A stretch of 7,440 bases of DNA, taken from NCBI GenBank assembly GCA_937871985.1, contig CALMPB010000465.1, forward strand, positions 1 through 7,440. The letters are read 5' to 3'. Positions within the stretch are counted from its first letter, which is position 1; each line of letters starts with the position of its first letter. The translations under genes were made by a program, and so were the position numbers. Of the stretch, positions 1 through 6,001 are shown in pieces. The notes beneath the pieces are model-generated. The model ran no database searches and had not been told where the DNA came from. It worked only from the letters and a program-made list of their open reading frames with translations. The stretch is from an uncultured Burkholderiaceae bacterium. Lineage in GTDB: Bacteria; Pseudomonadota; Gammaproteobacteria; Burkholderiales; Burkholderiaceae.

Positions 1-54
1 CTCGTCAGGCTCATAACCTGAAGGTCACAGGTTCAAATCCTGTCCCCGCAACCA
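1..54 (+). tRNA. Initiator tRNA-fMet (anticodon CAT), 5' end outside window
   Basis: The 3' part of a tRNA. The anticodon stem TCAGG (5-9) pairs with CCTGA (17-21) around the loop CTCATAA, with anticodon CAT at 12-14. The T arm has ACAGG/CCTGT flanking TTCAAAT. The acceptor 3' strand is followed by discriminator A51 and an encoded CCA at 52-54. The base before the discriminator is A, as in the unpaired 1-72 position of bacterial initiator tRNAs, and the body matches the initiator type rather than elongator Met or Ile2. A full 77-nt initiator would lack 23 nt here. tRNA 3' ends are common integration targets, but I find no second copy of this end in the window. Confidence 0.93.
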
Positions 55-101
55 TCGCTATAGAACTCGAGATGCCGCGGCGGCGACGGTATTCTCTTGG
101 C

Positions 102-740
102 TCAGTTGCCCTGGTGGCCGAAATCACTCCCTCGCAATTGTCGTCCCCTTATATTGGCTATTTTACTCGTCCGATCGATCATGCTGGCGAATTGCGCGCG
201 TAGCTCTTCCAACTCCGACAGGCGCAACGGCTCCAGCGGGCCGGCAGGCTTGCCCGCGCGGAGCCGCGCTCGATCTTTCTCTGATGGTTCAACCCGACGC
301 ACGCGGACCGGAGCGTGACCCTGCTCCTTGATACCAAGCTGGCCAGCCGCCCCCCGCGACAGATCGATAATGCGCTCTCCCGCTACGAACGGCCCGCGAT
401 CGTTGATCCGTACGATGATCCGGCGTCCCGTATCGAGCGCAGTCACCTCGACATAGGTCGGCAGGGGTAGCGTGGTATGCGCGGCCGTGATCCACTTGGG
501 ACGGAAGCGCTCGCCATTGGCGGTACGATTGCCGGATTCGGTACCGTACCAGCTCGCATACCCTAGTGCCTCATAGGCCGGCGCTGCTGCGGGCACATAA
601 GTGGTGCCCCGGACGACATAAGTGCGGCCGATCCTGACCGGCGTGTCGCTCACCGGGCGGCAATTGCCTCCCGCGCAACCCGAGACGATCAGGAGCAGGG
701 CAATAGCGCCTGAATCGCGGAAATCGGAATGTGCCGGCAT
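102..740 (-). CDS. rlpA: RlpA-type septal-ring lytic transglycosylase lipoprotein, short form without SPOR domain
   Basis: Predicted envelope lipoprotein of 212 aa. RlpA proteins cleave peptidoglycan glycan strands lacking stem peptides at the division septum. The start at 740 gives a hydrophobic segment AIALLLIV (residues 12-19) and lipobox V-S-G-C with Cys22 as the lipidation site. An AGGA lies about 8 nt upstream of the ATG. The double-psi beta-barrel motifs follow in order: GYASWYG (60-66), TANGE (73-77), TAAHTTLPLPT (85-95), VRINDRGPF (110-118) and a RIIDLS...AAGQLG stretch (123-136). The conserved acidic/His/Asp set is E77, H88 and D114, whose spacing fits the family active site. The C-terminus (about 150-212) is charged and Arg/Glu-rich, with no recognisable SPOR domain, unlike the E. 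coli and Pseudomonas proteins. The reading frame stays open upstream to 1025, but that extension runs into the IS element and would bury the signal peptide. Confidence 0.88.
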   Translation of the reverse strand: MPAHSDFRDSGAIALLLIVSGCAGGNCRPVSDTPVRIGRTYVVRGTTYVPAAAPAYEALGYASWYGTESGNRTANGERFRPKWITAAHTTLPLPTYVEVTALDTGRRIIVRINDRGPFVAGERIIDLSRGAAGQLGIKEQGHAPVRVRRVEPSEKDRARLRAGKPAGPLEPLRLSELEELRAQFASMIDRTSKIANIRGRQLRGSDFGHQGN

Positions 741-819
741 GGTGCCGATCCTAGATGCCCGCCACGCCCGGGTGAAGCCGCCTCGTCTCGTCAATTCAAC
801 TGGCGGAGCTTTCCTATGC

Positions 820-845
820 GCAATCTTACCGTTTGGGAAGATTGC
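820..845. promoter_or_regulatory. Palindrome matching the hipB2-type operator, upstream of rlpA
   Basis: An inverted repeat with arms GCAATCTT / AAGATTGC. Its core at 824-841, TCTTACCGTTTGGGAAGA, matches the reverse complement of the site at 5981-6000 at 16 of 18 positions. It lies about 84 bp upstream of the rlpA ATG and 23 bp left of the IS end. It could be an operator bound in trans by the second HipB, a remnant of another hipBA promoter, or a recombinase-binding site. The similarity is seen in the sequence; the role is inference. Confidence 0.6.
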
Positions 846-932
846 GTGATTCGCACTGCACAGGATCTGGTCTGAGTTCCTAGATATCCTCCAGTGATGA
901 GTAGAGTCCGGCCCTGACAAGGAGACGGACGG

Positions 933-1199
933 ATGAAGCGGAGCAGGTTCAGCGAAGAACAGATTATCGCTGTTTTGAAGGAGCAGGAAGCGGGGATGGC
1001 GACAGCGGACGTGTGCCGCCGTCATGGGATCAGTTCGGCGACCTTCTACAAGTGGAAGTCGAAGTATGGCGGGCTGGAGGTGTCGGACGCCCGGCGCCTG
1101 CGCCAGCTGGAACAGGAGAACGAGCGGCTGAAGAAGCTGCTGGCGGACTCGATGCTCGACAACGCCATGCTCAAGGAGATCAGCGCAAAAAAGTTCTGA
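933..1199 (+). CDS. IS3-family transposase OrfA
   Basis: An 88-aa DNA-binding subunit of the IS3 transposase that recognises the terminal repeats. Residues 5-45 (RFSEEQIIAVLKEQEAG, then a second helix pair with HGISSATFYKWKSKYGG) form the typical HTH_Tnp_1 helix-turn-helix. Residues 55-80 (RLRQLEQENERLKKLLADSM) form a heptad-patterned helix used for dimerisation in the family. AAGGAG at 919-924 is an excellent ribosome-binding site 8 nt from the ATG. The gene is intact and ends in KKF just after the slippery run, as expected for an IS3 orfA that feeds a fusion protein by -1 frameshifting. Confidence 0.92.
   Translation: MKRSRFSEEQIIAVLKEQEAGMATADVCRRHGISSATFYKWKSKYGGLEVSDARRLRQLEQENERLKKLLADSMLDNAMLKEISAKKF
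1187..1193 (+). promoter_or_regulatory. Programmed -1 frameshift slippery site A AAA AAG
   Basis: In the orfA frame the codons read GCA AAA AAG TTC TGA. The heptamer A AAA AAG is the canonical -1 slip signal of IS3 elements. Slipping back one base yields KKVLTPSARRQ, which is the start of the OrfB sequence. Confidence 0.88.
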
Positions 1200-1823
1200 C
1201 GCCCAGTGCCAGGCGGCAGGCGGTGGCTCATCTCCAGGAGGTCTTCGAGGTGAGCCAGCGTCGTGCCTGTGCGGTGCTGGGCGTTGACCGGACCATGGTC
1301 CGCTACGTCAGTTGTCGGCCCGACGATGCCAAGGCGCGCGAGCGCATGCGCGAGTTGGTCAGCCAGCGTCGCCGGTTCGGCTACCGGCGGCTGCACTGGC
1401 TGCTGTGCCGGGAAGGATGGGTAATGAACCACAAGAAGTTCCGGCGGCTGTATCGCGAGGAACGGCTACAGGTGCGCCGTCGCGGCGGTCGCAAGCGGGC
1501 CTTGGGCACAAGAGCGCCGATGACGATCCCGCAGGGTCCGAACCAGCGTTGGAGCCTGGACTTCGTACATGGCGATCCTGCGCTGGAGCAAGGAGCGCAA
1601 TGTCGAGTGGCACTACATCGCGCCGGGCAAGCCCTACCAGAACGGGTTCATCGAGAGCTTTAACGCGCGGCTGCGGGACGAGTTCTTGAACGAGACGATC
1701 TTCACCAGCCTCGCCCATGCCCGCAAGGAACTGGAAGCCTGGCAGCACGACTACAACCACTTCCGGCCCCACTCGAGCCTCGGGAACAGAACCCGGCCGA
1801 GATCGGGGCAGGATCAGCCGGCG

Positions 1824-1855
1824 AACCGTATCGGGGGCATGCCCCCGATACGGTT
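1824..1855. repeat. Perfect 32-bp palindrome inside orfB remnant
   Basis: Two 16-bp arms with no spacer. The left arm is AACCGTATCGGGGGCA and the centre is GCATGC. The sequence is fully self-complementary across 32 bp. It lies in the C-terminal coding part of orfB, about 50 bp before its stop. It would form a strong hairpin in RNA or a cruciform in DNA. There is no T-run right after it, so it is not a classic intrinsic terminator. It may belong to the IS or be a small inserted repeat. Confidence 0.85.
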
Positions 1856-1926
1856 GTTGTCATCACGCCCAGTGAAGGGCACCAAAACGGCCCAAGGCTC
1901 TACTCGTAGCTGGCAGAAACTTCGGG

Positions 1927-1945
1927 CTCAGACCAGCTCAGACCA
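1927..1945. repeat. Doubled right terminal repeat of the IS
   Basis: CTCAGACCA occurs at 1927-1935 and again at 1937-1945, separated by a single G, in the same orientation. Each is the inverse of the left end TGGTCTGAG at 868. A normal IS copy has one such end. Confidence 0.8.
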
Positions 1946-2040
1946 GGGGCCGTCGGCAACCGTCGGGGAAACTTTTTGCCCCCCTAGATGCTTTCCCGCC
2001 GGCGCATCTGCGTCCACTTATTAAAGCTCGGATGAGTCGT

Positions 2041-2156
2041 TTTGATGATCGTTATTCCGCTCTTTGATCATCGCAGTAGCGGAATAACGCTTGCGTTTTG
2101 TTCAACCCCATAGTAGCGGAATATCGCACATCTATGCTTTGATGATCGGAATTCCG
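2041..2156. promoter_or_regulatory. Operator array and promoter region of the first hipBA operon
   Basis: Four TTCCG/CGGAA-centred elements precede hipB. CGTTATTCCGCT (2050-2061) and AGCGGAATAACG (2078-2089) are perfect 12-bp inverted repeats 16 bp apart. AGTAGCGGAATATCGC (2112-2127) repeats 2075-2090 at 15 of 16 positions. TTTGATGATCGGAATTCCG (2138-2156) repeats 2041-2059 at 17 of 19 positions, ends in the palindrome CGGAATTCCG and abuts the start codon. HipB dimers classically autorepress hipBA through inverted repeats in this position, so this is the likely autoregulatory region. A clear -35/-10 pair is not evident; TATGCT at 2133-2138 is a possible -10. Confidence 0.7.
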
Positions 2157-2157
2157 T

Positions 2158-2508
2158 ATGCCAGAATCGGTCTTCAATATGCTGGGCTCTCAGCTTCGCG
2201 CGGCGCGGATGCAGCGCGGACTAAGCCAACCTGCGCTGGCTGCGCGGCTCGGCCGCAATCGGGCTCGCATCTCGGAACTCGAGCGCGATCTCGCAAACGA
2301 TCGCTGGGGCCGCGACAGACTCACGCTGTTCGCAGAGATATGTGACGCACTCGACCTTGTCCCCATCCTGACACCCCGTTCGCGTGCTGCGGAAATCCGT
2401 ACGCTGGTCGAGGAAAGGGATCAAAGCACGCCGCGCGCCCATCCGGCGCGCACCGCATATGATGAGCTCTTTGTCGATCTCGGAGAGGACGAAGGAGGAG
2501 AGGCCTGA
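2158..2508 (+). CDS. hipB: HipB-type antitoxin, XRE-family HTH regulator (first hipBA pair)
   Basis: A 116-aa protein whose residues 9-48 form a Cro/CI-type helix-turn-helix: LGSQLRAARMQRGLSQPALAARLG, then NRARISELER as the recognition helix region. Residues 49-75 (RWGRDRLTLFAEICDALDLVPIL) complete the five-helix fold. The tail 76-116 is charged and probably flexible, ending LFVDLGEDEGGEA; in this family such tails can contact the toxin. Expected roles are to bind the HipA kinase and neutralise it, and to repress its own promoter. The first ATG at 2158 abuts the last operator repeat and has only a weak GGA as a ribosome-binding site. An internal Met8 (2179) has none better. The stop overlaps the hipA start by one base (TGATG), implying translational coupling. 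Confidence 0.85.
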   Translation: MPESVFNMLGSQLRAARMQRGLSQPALAARLGRNRARISELERDLANDRWGRDRLTLFAEICDALDLVPILTPRSRAAEIRTLVEERDQSTPRAHPARTAYDELFVDLGEDEGGEA

Positions 2509-3791
2509 TGGCCAAGGCTCCAGGCATCCTTGGCGTCCATCTGCTGGACGAGGCGCGCGGTCCCGCGCGGGTAGGTACGTTGACTCGGGATGCCGATGGC
2601 GGGATCGCCTTCGCGGTCGCCGAATCCTACTTCCGTGACCCCGCCAGGCCGATCCTGAGCCTCGGTTGGTACGATCCCGACAGCGAGGACGGTACACGTG
2701 ACCGGCTGGCGGCCCGGCGGGACAAGATCGGCCTGCATGGCTCACTGCCACCCTGGTTCTCGGGGTTGCTACCCGAAGGCGCGCTCCGCGAACTCGTCCT
2801 CAGCGAAATGGGGCCTGGGGACCATGACCAGTTCGATGTGCTGACCCGGCTCGGCGCCGACCTTCCCGGTGCGGTGCTGGTCGTCCCGGAAACGGGTATC
2901 CCGCCCTCCGCGGGCCCCGTCACGCTGGAGACGATCGCAGGTTTCCAGGCGCCCCTTCCCGACGGGACAGTCAAATTCTCGCTGGCGGGCATCCAGCTCA
3001 AATTCACCGCCAACCCCGATGGTGACCGCCTGACCGTTCCGGGGCGTGGCGCCACAGGCCGCTGCATCATCAAGGTGCCGAGCGATCGCTTCCCCGACCT
3101 GCCTGAAGCCGAATATGGCGCGATGCGTCTCGCCGGGATGATCGGCGTCAGAACCGCGCCCTGTCGTCTTGTCCCGCGAGACGCCATCGCGGGCATACCG
3201 TCGGAACTTCTCGCTCATGGCGGGAACGTCCTGGCCGTCGATCGTTTCGATCGCACGACCGAGGGCCAGCGCATTCACATCGAGGATGCCGGCCAGATTG
3301 TCGGCGCGGTTGGCGACCGAAAATATACGATGGCCACCACCGAGACGGTCATCAACATGATCCGCCGCTTCAGCACGGATCGCCGCGACGACATATTGGA
3401 AGCGGTGCGGCGGATCGTCGCGGACGTGCTGCTCGGGAATGGTGACAACCACCTCAAGAACTGGTCGTTCATCTTTCCAGAACCCGGACAGGTCCGCCTG
3501 TCACCAGCTTATGACATCGTGCCGACCTTCCTCTTTATCCCGGGCGACAGGATGGCGCTGCGTTTCGTGGGGACGCACCAGTTCGAGACCGTCAACCTGC
3601 ATCGGTTCGAACGGGTAGCGAGCTTCGTCCAGGTCGACCCCAAATGGATCGCGCGCGAAGTCAAAGCTACCGTGCAGCGGGCCCTGGACCTCTGGCCGAT
3701 GGCCGCGCCGGAGCTGCTGGGCGAGGAACGCGGCAAACGGATCGTCGAACGGTTGTCGACGCTACAACTCGTCCGTGAAGCAAGAGAGTGA
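2508..3791 (+). CDS. hipA: HipA-family serine/threonine kinase toxin (first hipBA pair)
   Basis: A 427-aa cytoplasmic kinase. HipA toxins phosphorylate translation targets (in E. coli, glutamyl-tRNA synthetase) and cause growth arrest or persistence; the target here is unknown. The N-subdomain (about 1-125) contains PPWFSGLLPEG (81-91) and LTRLGADLPGAV (112-123). The kinase core follows: loop KFSLAGIQLKF (156-166), with S158 at the position of the autophosphorylated Ser150 region of E. coli HipA; ATP-binding Lys189 in RCIIK; VDRFDR (244-249) followed by IHIED; catalytic Asp313 in GNGDNHLKN with N318; and metal-binding Asp336 in LSPAYD. The 23-residue spacing of the two Asp equals that of D309/D332 in E. 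coli. All key residues are present, so it is probably active. It diverges from the usual HQEDFAQALG segment (here HIEDAGQIVGAVG). A strong GAAGGAGGAG lies just upstream at 2491-2500. Confidence 0.92.
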   Translation: MAKAPGILGVHLLDEARGPARVGTLTRDADGGIAFAVAESYFRDPARPILSLGWYDPDSEDGTRDRLAARRDKIGLHGSLPPWFSGLLPEGALRELVLSEMGPGDHDQFDVLTRLGADLPGAVLVVPETGIPPSAGPVTLETIAGFQAPLPDGTVKFSLAGIQLKFTANPDGDRLTVPGRGATGRCIIKVPSDRFPDLPEAEYGAMRLAGMIGVRTAPCRLVPRDAIAGIPSELLAHGGNVLAVDRFDRTTEGQRIHIEDAGQIVGAVGDRKYTMATTETVINMIRRFSTDRRDDILEAVRRIVADVLLGNGDNHLKNWSFIFPEPGQVRLSPAYDIVPTFLFIPGDRMALRFVGTHQFETVNLHRFERVASFVQVDPKWIAREVKATVQRALDLWPMAAPELLGEERGKRIVERLSTLQLVREARE

Positions 3792-3798
3792 AGCACGT

Positions 3799-5784
3799 TC
3801 ATGCCGCCTCCCAGACCTGATTGAGCACCTGCGCGGCCAACGCCGCTTTGTCCTGCGGAAGGAAGCGGGCATAATGTCTCGCAACCACATCGGGTGTGTC
3901 CTGGATCGCATAGCTTGCCTGCTCATAGGAGCCGGTCTTTTTCAGGATATGCGTCGCGAGCACGTCACGAACACTGTGCGGACCGTGGGGTAAAAGCCCC
4001 TTGATAGCACCCCGCCCCGTATAGGGATTATAAATTCCGTATCGCTGAATGATCAGGCGCCAGGCTTCGTAGAAAGTGTTCTGGTCATAGGCCGCCTCTC
4101 TGCTGGTCCGTTCCACGGTCTTCACGAAAAATGTGCCGGGGTCTGCGAAGCCGCCAAGCAGTATCGACCGATCCCGGCGGATGTAGGTTTCGATATAGTC
4201 GTAGAGTCCCTCCAGATCAGGAAGGCGGAACTGGAAGGAGCGTCTGGCAAAGAAGGACGAGCCGGCATTCTTGAACGCCACGGCCGGGATGAACACCTCC
4301 CATATGCCTTCACGCTCAAGCCAGCGCAGTTCTCCGCATTTCCGAAGCTCCAACTGGCGCTCCGGTGTCGGCGGATGGCCCGGCAGGCACAGCAGAAGCT
4401 GTCGCAGATTCTTCTGACGCAATCCAAGGTGAAGGCCCAGACGCAGCATCAATATCGATCGGCCGGCTTCGGCCGCCGGCAACGGGTAGCGATCCGCGTC
4501 GGGCATCAAGCGAATGATCTCCTGGACGATGAGGCGATATTCTCCGAGCGGACTCTCCGCTTCGAGGATTGGCAAGATCGGTTCGAAAGGATCGCGATGG
4601 ACGCGGGCGACTCTTCGGATCTCGCCCGCGTGAGCAAAGCCGTATCGATAGAAAGCACCGCAAGCTCCGTCCCAGTCAGCCTGCACGGCGGCGATATCGG
4701 TTGGCGTGATCAGGCCGGAGATGGGACGGAGACGGCCGGCAAGCTCGGGATGCTGACGCAACCATCCCGTTCCTGCACGGGTCAGCGTTAGGCCAAGTTG
4801 CAGCATATTGGCTTCCCAGGCGGTGAAGAAGCCGCGGCGGCGCTCCCACCATTGGAAATACCAGTCCCAGACCGCAGGAAAAATCAACATACCCATGGCA
4901 AGGCTCGCGCGTGGCACACCTGCGCCCGCGACCGGGGAAGACGGCGATGACGCCAGCGCGCCGAACAACAGTCCGAGATATTCGACCTGCTGCATGGCCG
5001 TCTGCTCGTTCCATACGCCGCTGCGCAGATATCCGATCTGCGTAAGCGTGGCGGTCTTGAAGCCGACAAATCGGGCGACTTCTTTTGCAAGGTCCCCGGG
5101 CGCGTCCTTGCTCGCCGCGACCAGTTCGCACTCGACGTCGTCCAGCGGGTTGCGATCTTCATCGTCAGGCTTGTGGACCAACGATGGCTTTCGGCTCGTT
5201 AGTTCGGGAAAGCGTAATGCGTAGCGCTGTTTGAGGGCCTGAGCCTGAAACCGACGATATTCGGTTGAGCCGGCTATGATGACACGCCGAATCCATGCCA
5301 CGATCTCGGCACGCTCGGTCGGAGACCGCCTGTCGAAATCCTCCGGCAAATGCCAGGCAAGCCGCCGTCGCTCGGATGGTGAAACGTCCTCAAGCTTCCG
5401 ATGACCGCGCGCCGCATGCGCGCGATTGGGAAGCTTTGCTCGAAAATAGCCGGCCGGCAGTTGATAACGCCGTTCGATCCGAGTCAGCATATCCAGGCTG
5501 GCAAGCGTGCGGGGTGTTTTCAGACCCGCGGCCCATTGGGCAATTGTCTTCCGGTCGGTGCGATCTTCCGGCTTGGAGATTGCCTTGAGCAGTCGGCCGG
5601 CGGTTTCTCCATGTCGCGCCATGTGCAGCGTGAGCGCCTCGTGGAAAGTGGCAGGGTCTTTCCAGGACAGAGATCGCGGCTTGGGGAACTCGACGATTGG
5701 AAGAGGTTTGCGACCGGGCTTGGATGGCTGGACTTGGGATTCTCTAATTTCCTTCTTTCGTAAAGGCTTACGCGTAAAACTCAT
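3799..5784 (-). CDS. Large divergent tyrosine-recombinase-like protein with N-terminal HTH-like domain
   Basis: A 661-aa protein with no gene name I recognise. Residues 1-30 are strongly basic. Residues 46-118 resemble an XRE-like helix-turn-helix (KTIAQWAAGLKTPRTLASLDMLTRIERRYQLPAGYF). Residues 130-350 are mostly helical and Trp-rich, possibly a core-binding region. The C-terminal 200 residues carry the integrase signature: box I Arg456 in LHLGLRQKNLRQLLL, candidate Lys505 in a beta segment IPAVAFKN, box II H603-S-V-R606, and a C-terminal RHYARF with candidate nucleophile Tyr638. The usual His/Trp nine residues before the Tyr is Asp629. It is almost twice the length of a typical integrase (300-400 aa). 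The gene is tail-to-tail with the first hipA and diverges from the second hipB across the palindrome array. DNA breakage-rejoining is likely from the motifs; the substrate is unknown. The only start Met near the N-terminus is at 5784, with a poor ribosome-binding site. Confidence 0.75.
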   Translation of the reverse strand: MSFTRKPLRKKEIRESQVQPSKPGRKPLPIVEFPKPRSLSWKDPATFHEALTLHMARHGETAGRLLKAISKPEDRTDRKTIAQWAAGLKTPRTLASLDMLTRIERRYQLPAGYFRAKLPNRAHAARGHRKLEDVSPSERRRLAWHLPEDFDRRSPTERAEIVAWIRRVIIAGSTEYRRFQAQALKQRYALRFPELTSRKPSLVHKPDDEDRNPLDDVECELVAASKDAPGDLAKEVARFVGFKTATLTQIGYLRSGVWNEQTAMQQVEYLGLLFGALASSPSSPVAGAGVPRASLAMGMLIFPAVWDWYFQWWERRRGFFTAWEANMLQLGLTLTRAGTGWLRQHPELAGRLRPISGLITPTDIAAVQADWDGACGAFYRYGFAHAGEIRRVARVHRDPFEPILPILEAESPLGEYRLIVQEIIRLMPDADRYPLPAAEAGRSILMLRLGLHLGLRQKNLRQLLLCLPGHPPTPERQLELRKCGELRWLEREGIWEVFIPAVAFKNAGSSFFARRSFQFRLPDLEGLYDYIETYIRRDRSILLGGFADPGTFFVKTVERTSREAAYDQNTFYEAWRLIIQRYGIYNPYTGRGAIKGLLPHGPHSVRDVLATHILKKTGSYEQASYAIQDTPDVVARHYARFLPQDKAALAAQVLNQVWEAA

Positions 5785-5880
5785 ATAATTGAAATCGGCC
5801 TCTCTTGAATCGGGCCGAGCGCTTAACAGGGCGGGATTCGTTGCAGAACCACAAGAAGCGGAAGAGGATCAGCCTAAAAT

Positions 5881-6000
5881 TCTTCCCGATCGGGAAGATT
5901 GGGCTTATGACGCACGCCGCTCCGATCAAATCATCCCGATCGGTAAGAATCCTCCTTGCAAATCCACCCCGCTTATACGATCTTCCCGATCGGTAAGAAG
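5881..6000. promoter_or_regulatory. Three palindromic sites phased at exactly 50 bp between recombinase and hipB2
   Basis: The sites are TCTTCCCGATCGGGAAGATT (5881-5900), TCATCCCGATCGGTAAGAAT (5931-5950) and TCTTCCCGATCGGTAAGAAG (5981-6000). The first contains a perfect 18-bp palindrome (5881-5898). The starts are 50 bp apart and the 30-bp stretches between are unrelated. The third site ends one base before the hipB ATG. Position and symmetry fit operators for the downstream HipB, which would then also act on the divergent recombinase promoter. A weak TATA-like element lies at 5974-5977 just left of site 3. No convincing -35/-10 pair can be assigned in either direction. Confidence 0.8.
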
Positions 6001-6001
6001 C

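Larger units (their letters stand above)
1187..1909 (+). pseudogene. IS3-family transposase OrfB, internal deletion and frameshifts
   Basis: Catalytic (DDE) half of the transposase. The N-terminal part reads VLTPSARRQAVAHL onward through RRFGYRRLHWLL, NHKKFRRLYREE and RGGRKRALG to NQRWSLDFV (ending about 1567), which includes the first catalytic Asp. The sequence then jumps into another frame at about 1569, [20 protein letters not shown]...NGFIESFN, which carries the catalytic Glu. The block between them in intact relatives (roughly 60 residues, including the SDNG Asp) is absent. A second lesion lies near 1790: after SSLGNRT the frame must shift by one base to give the expected PAEIG continuation, which then ends at TAG 1907-1909. 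Without the shift the frame runs to 2024, past the IS end. This is a non-functional remnant. The deletion size is estimated from memory of the family. Confidence 0.88.
868..1945 (+). mobile_element. IS3-family (IS407-like) insertion sequence, defective
   Basis: Two overlapping transposase frames lie between terminal inverted repeats. The left end TGGTCTGAG (868-876) is repeated inverted as CTCAGACCA at the right, in two copies (1927-1935 and 1937-1945), so the right boundary is either 1935 or 1945. Gene order (orfA with HTH and leucine-zipper-like helix, orfB with DDE integrase core, A6G slippery site between) is that of IS3. The protein sequence resembles the IS407 branch. No 3-4 bp target duplication is visible with either right end: the left flank is GATC, the right flank is GGGG or GCTC. 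This fits later rearrangement. OrfB is disrupted, so the copy cannot make its own transposase. Confidence 0.85.

Noticed and set aside
1..54. tRNA 3' end as the attachment site of an integrated island
   Set aside because: No direct repeat of the tRNA end was found anywhere else in the window, and rlpA lies between the tRNA and the accessory genes. It remains possible outside the window but is unsupported here.
741..1025. N-terminal extension of the rlpA reading frame up to a start at 1025
   Set aside because: It would cross the left end of the IS and the start of orfA on the opposite strand, and would put the lipoprotein signal peptide in mid-protein. The start at 740 restores a normal lipobox position.
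1910..2040. Possible small gene or RNA between the IS and hipB1
   Set aside because: The open frame there is only the frameshifted tail of orfB. Beyond short repeats (CCGTCGG twice) and a weak 5-bp stem GATGC/GCATC, I see nothing supportable.
2627..3452. Long minus-strand open frames opposite hipA1
   Set aside because: They are shadows of a high-GC coding region. The plus-strand frame carries the complete HipA kinase motifs.
5881..6000. Short CRISPR-like array (20-bp repeats, 30-bp spacers)
   Set aside because: There are only three units, fully palindromic with varying bases, placed directly at a hipB start and with a related single site elsewhere. There are no cas genes. An operator array explains it better.
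5789..6001. 71-codon in-frame upstream extension of the second hipB
   Set aside because: It translates the operator palindromes, shows no domain, and the 66-aa product already has the normal family length. The open frame is probably due to GC-rich composition.
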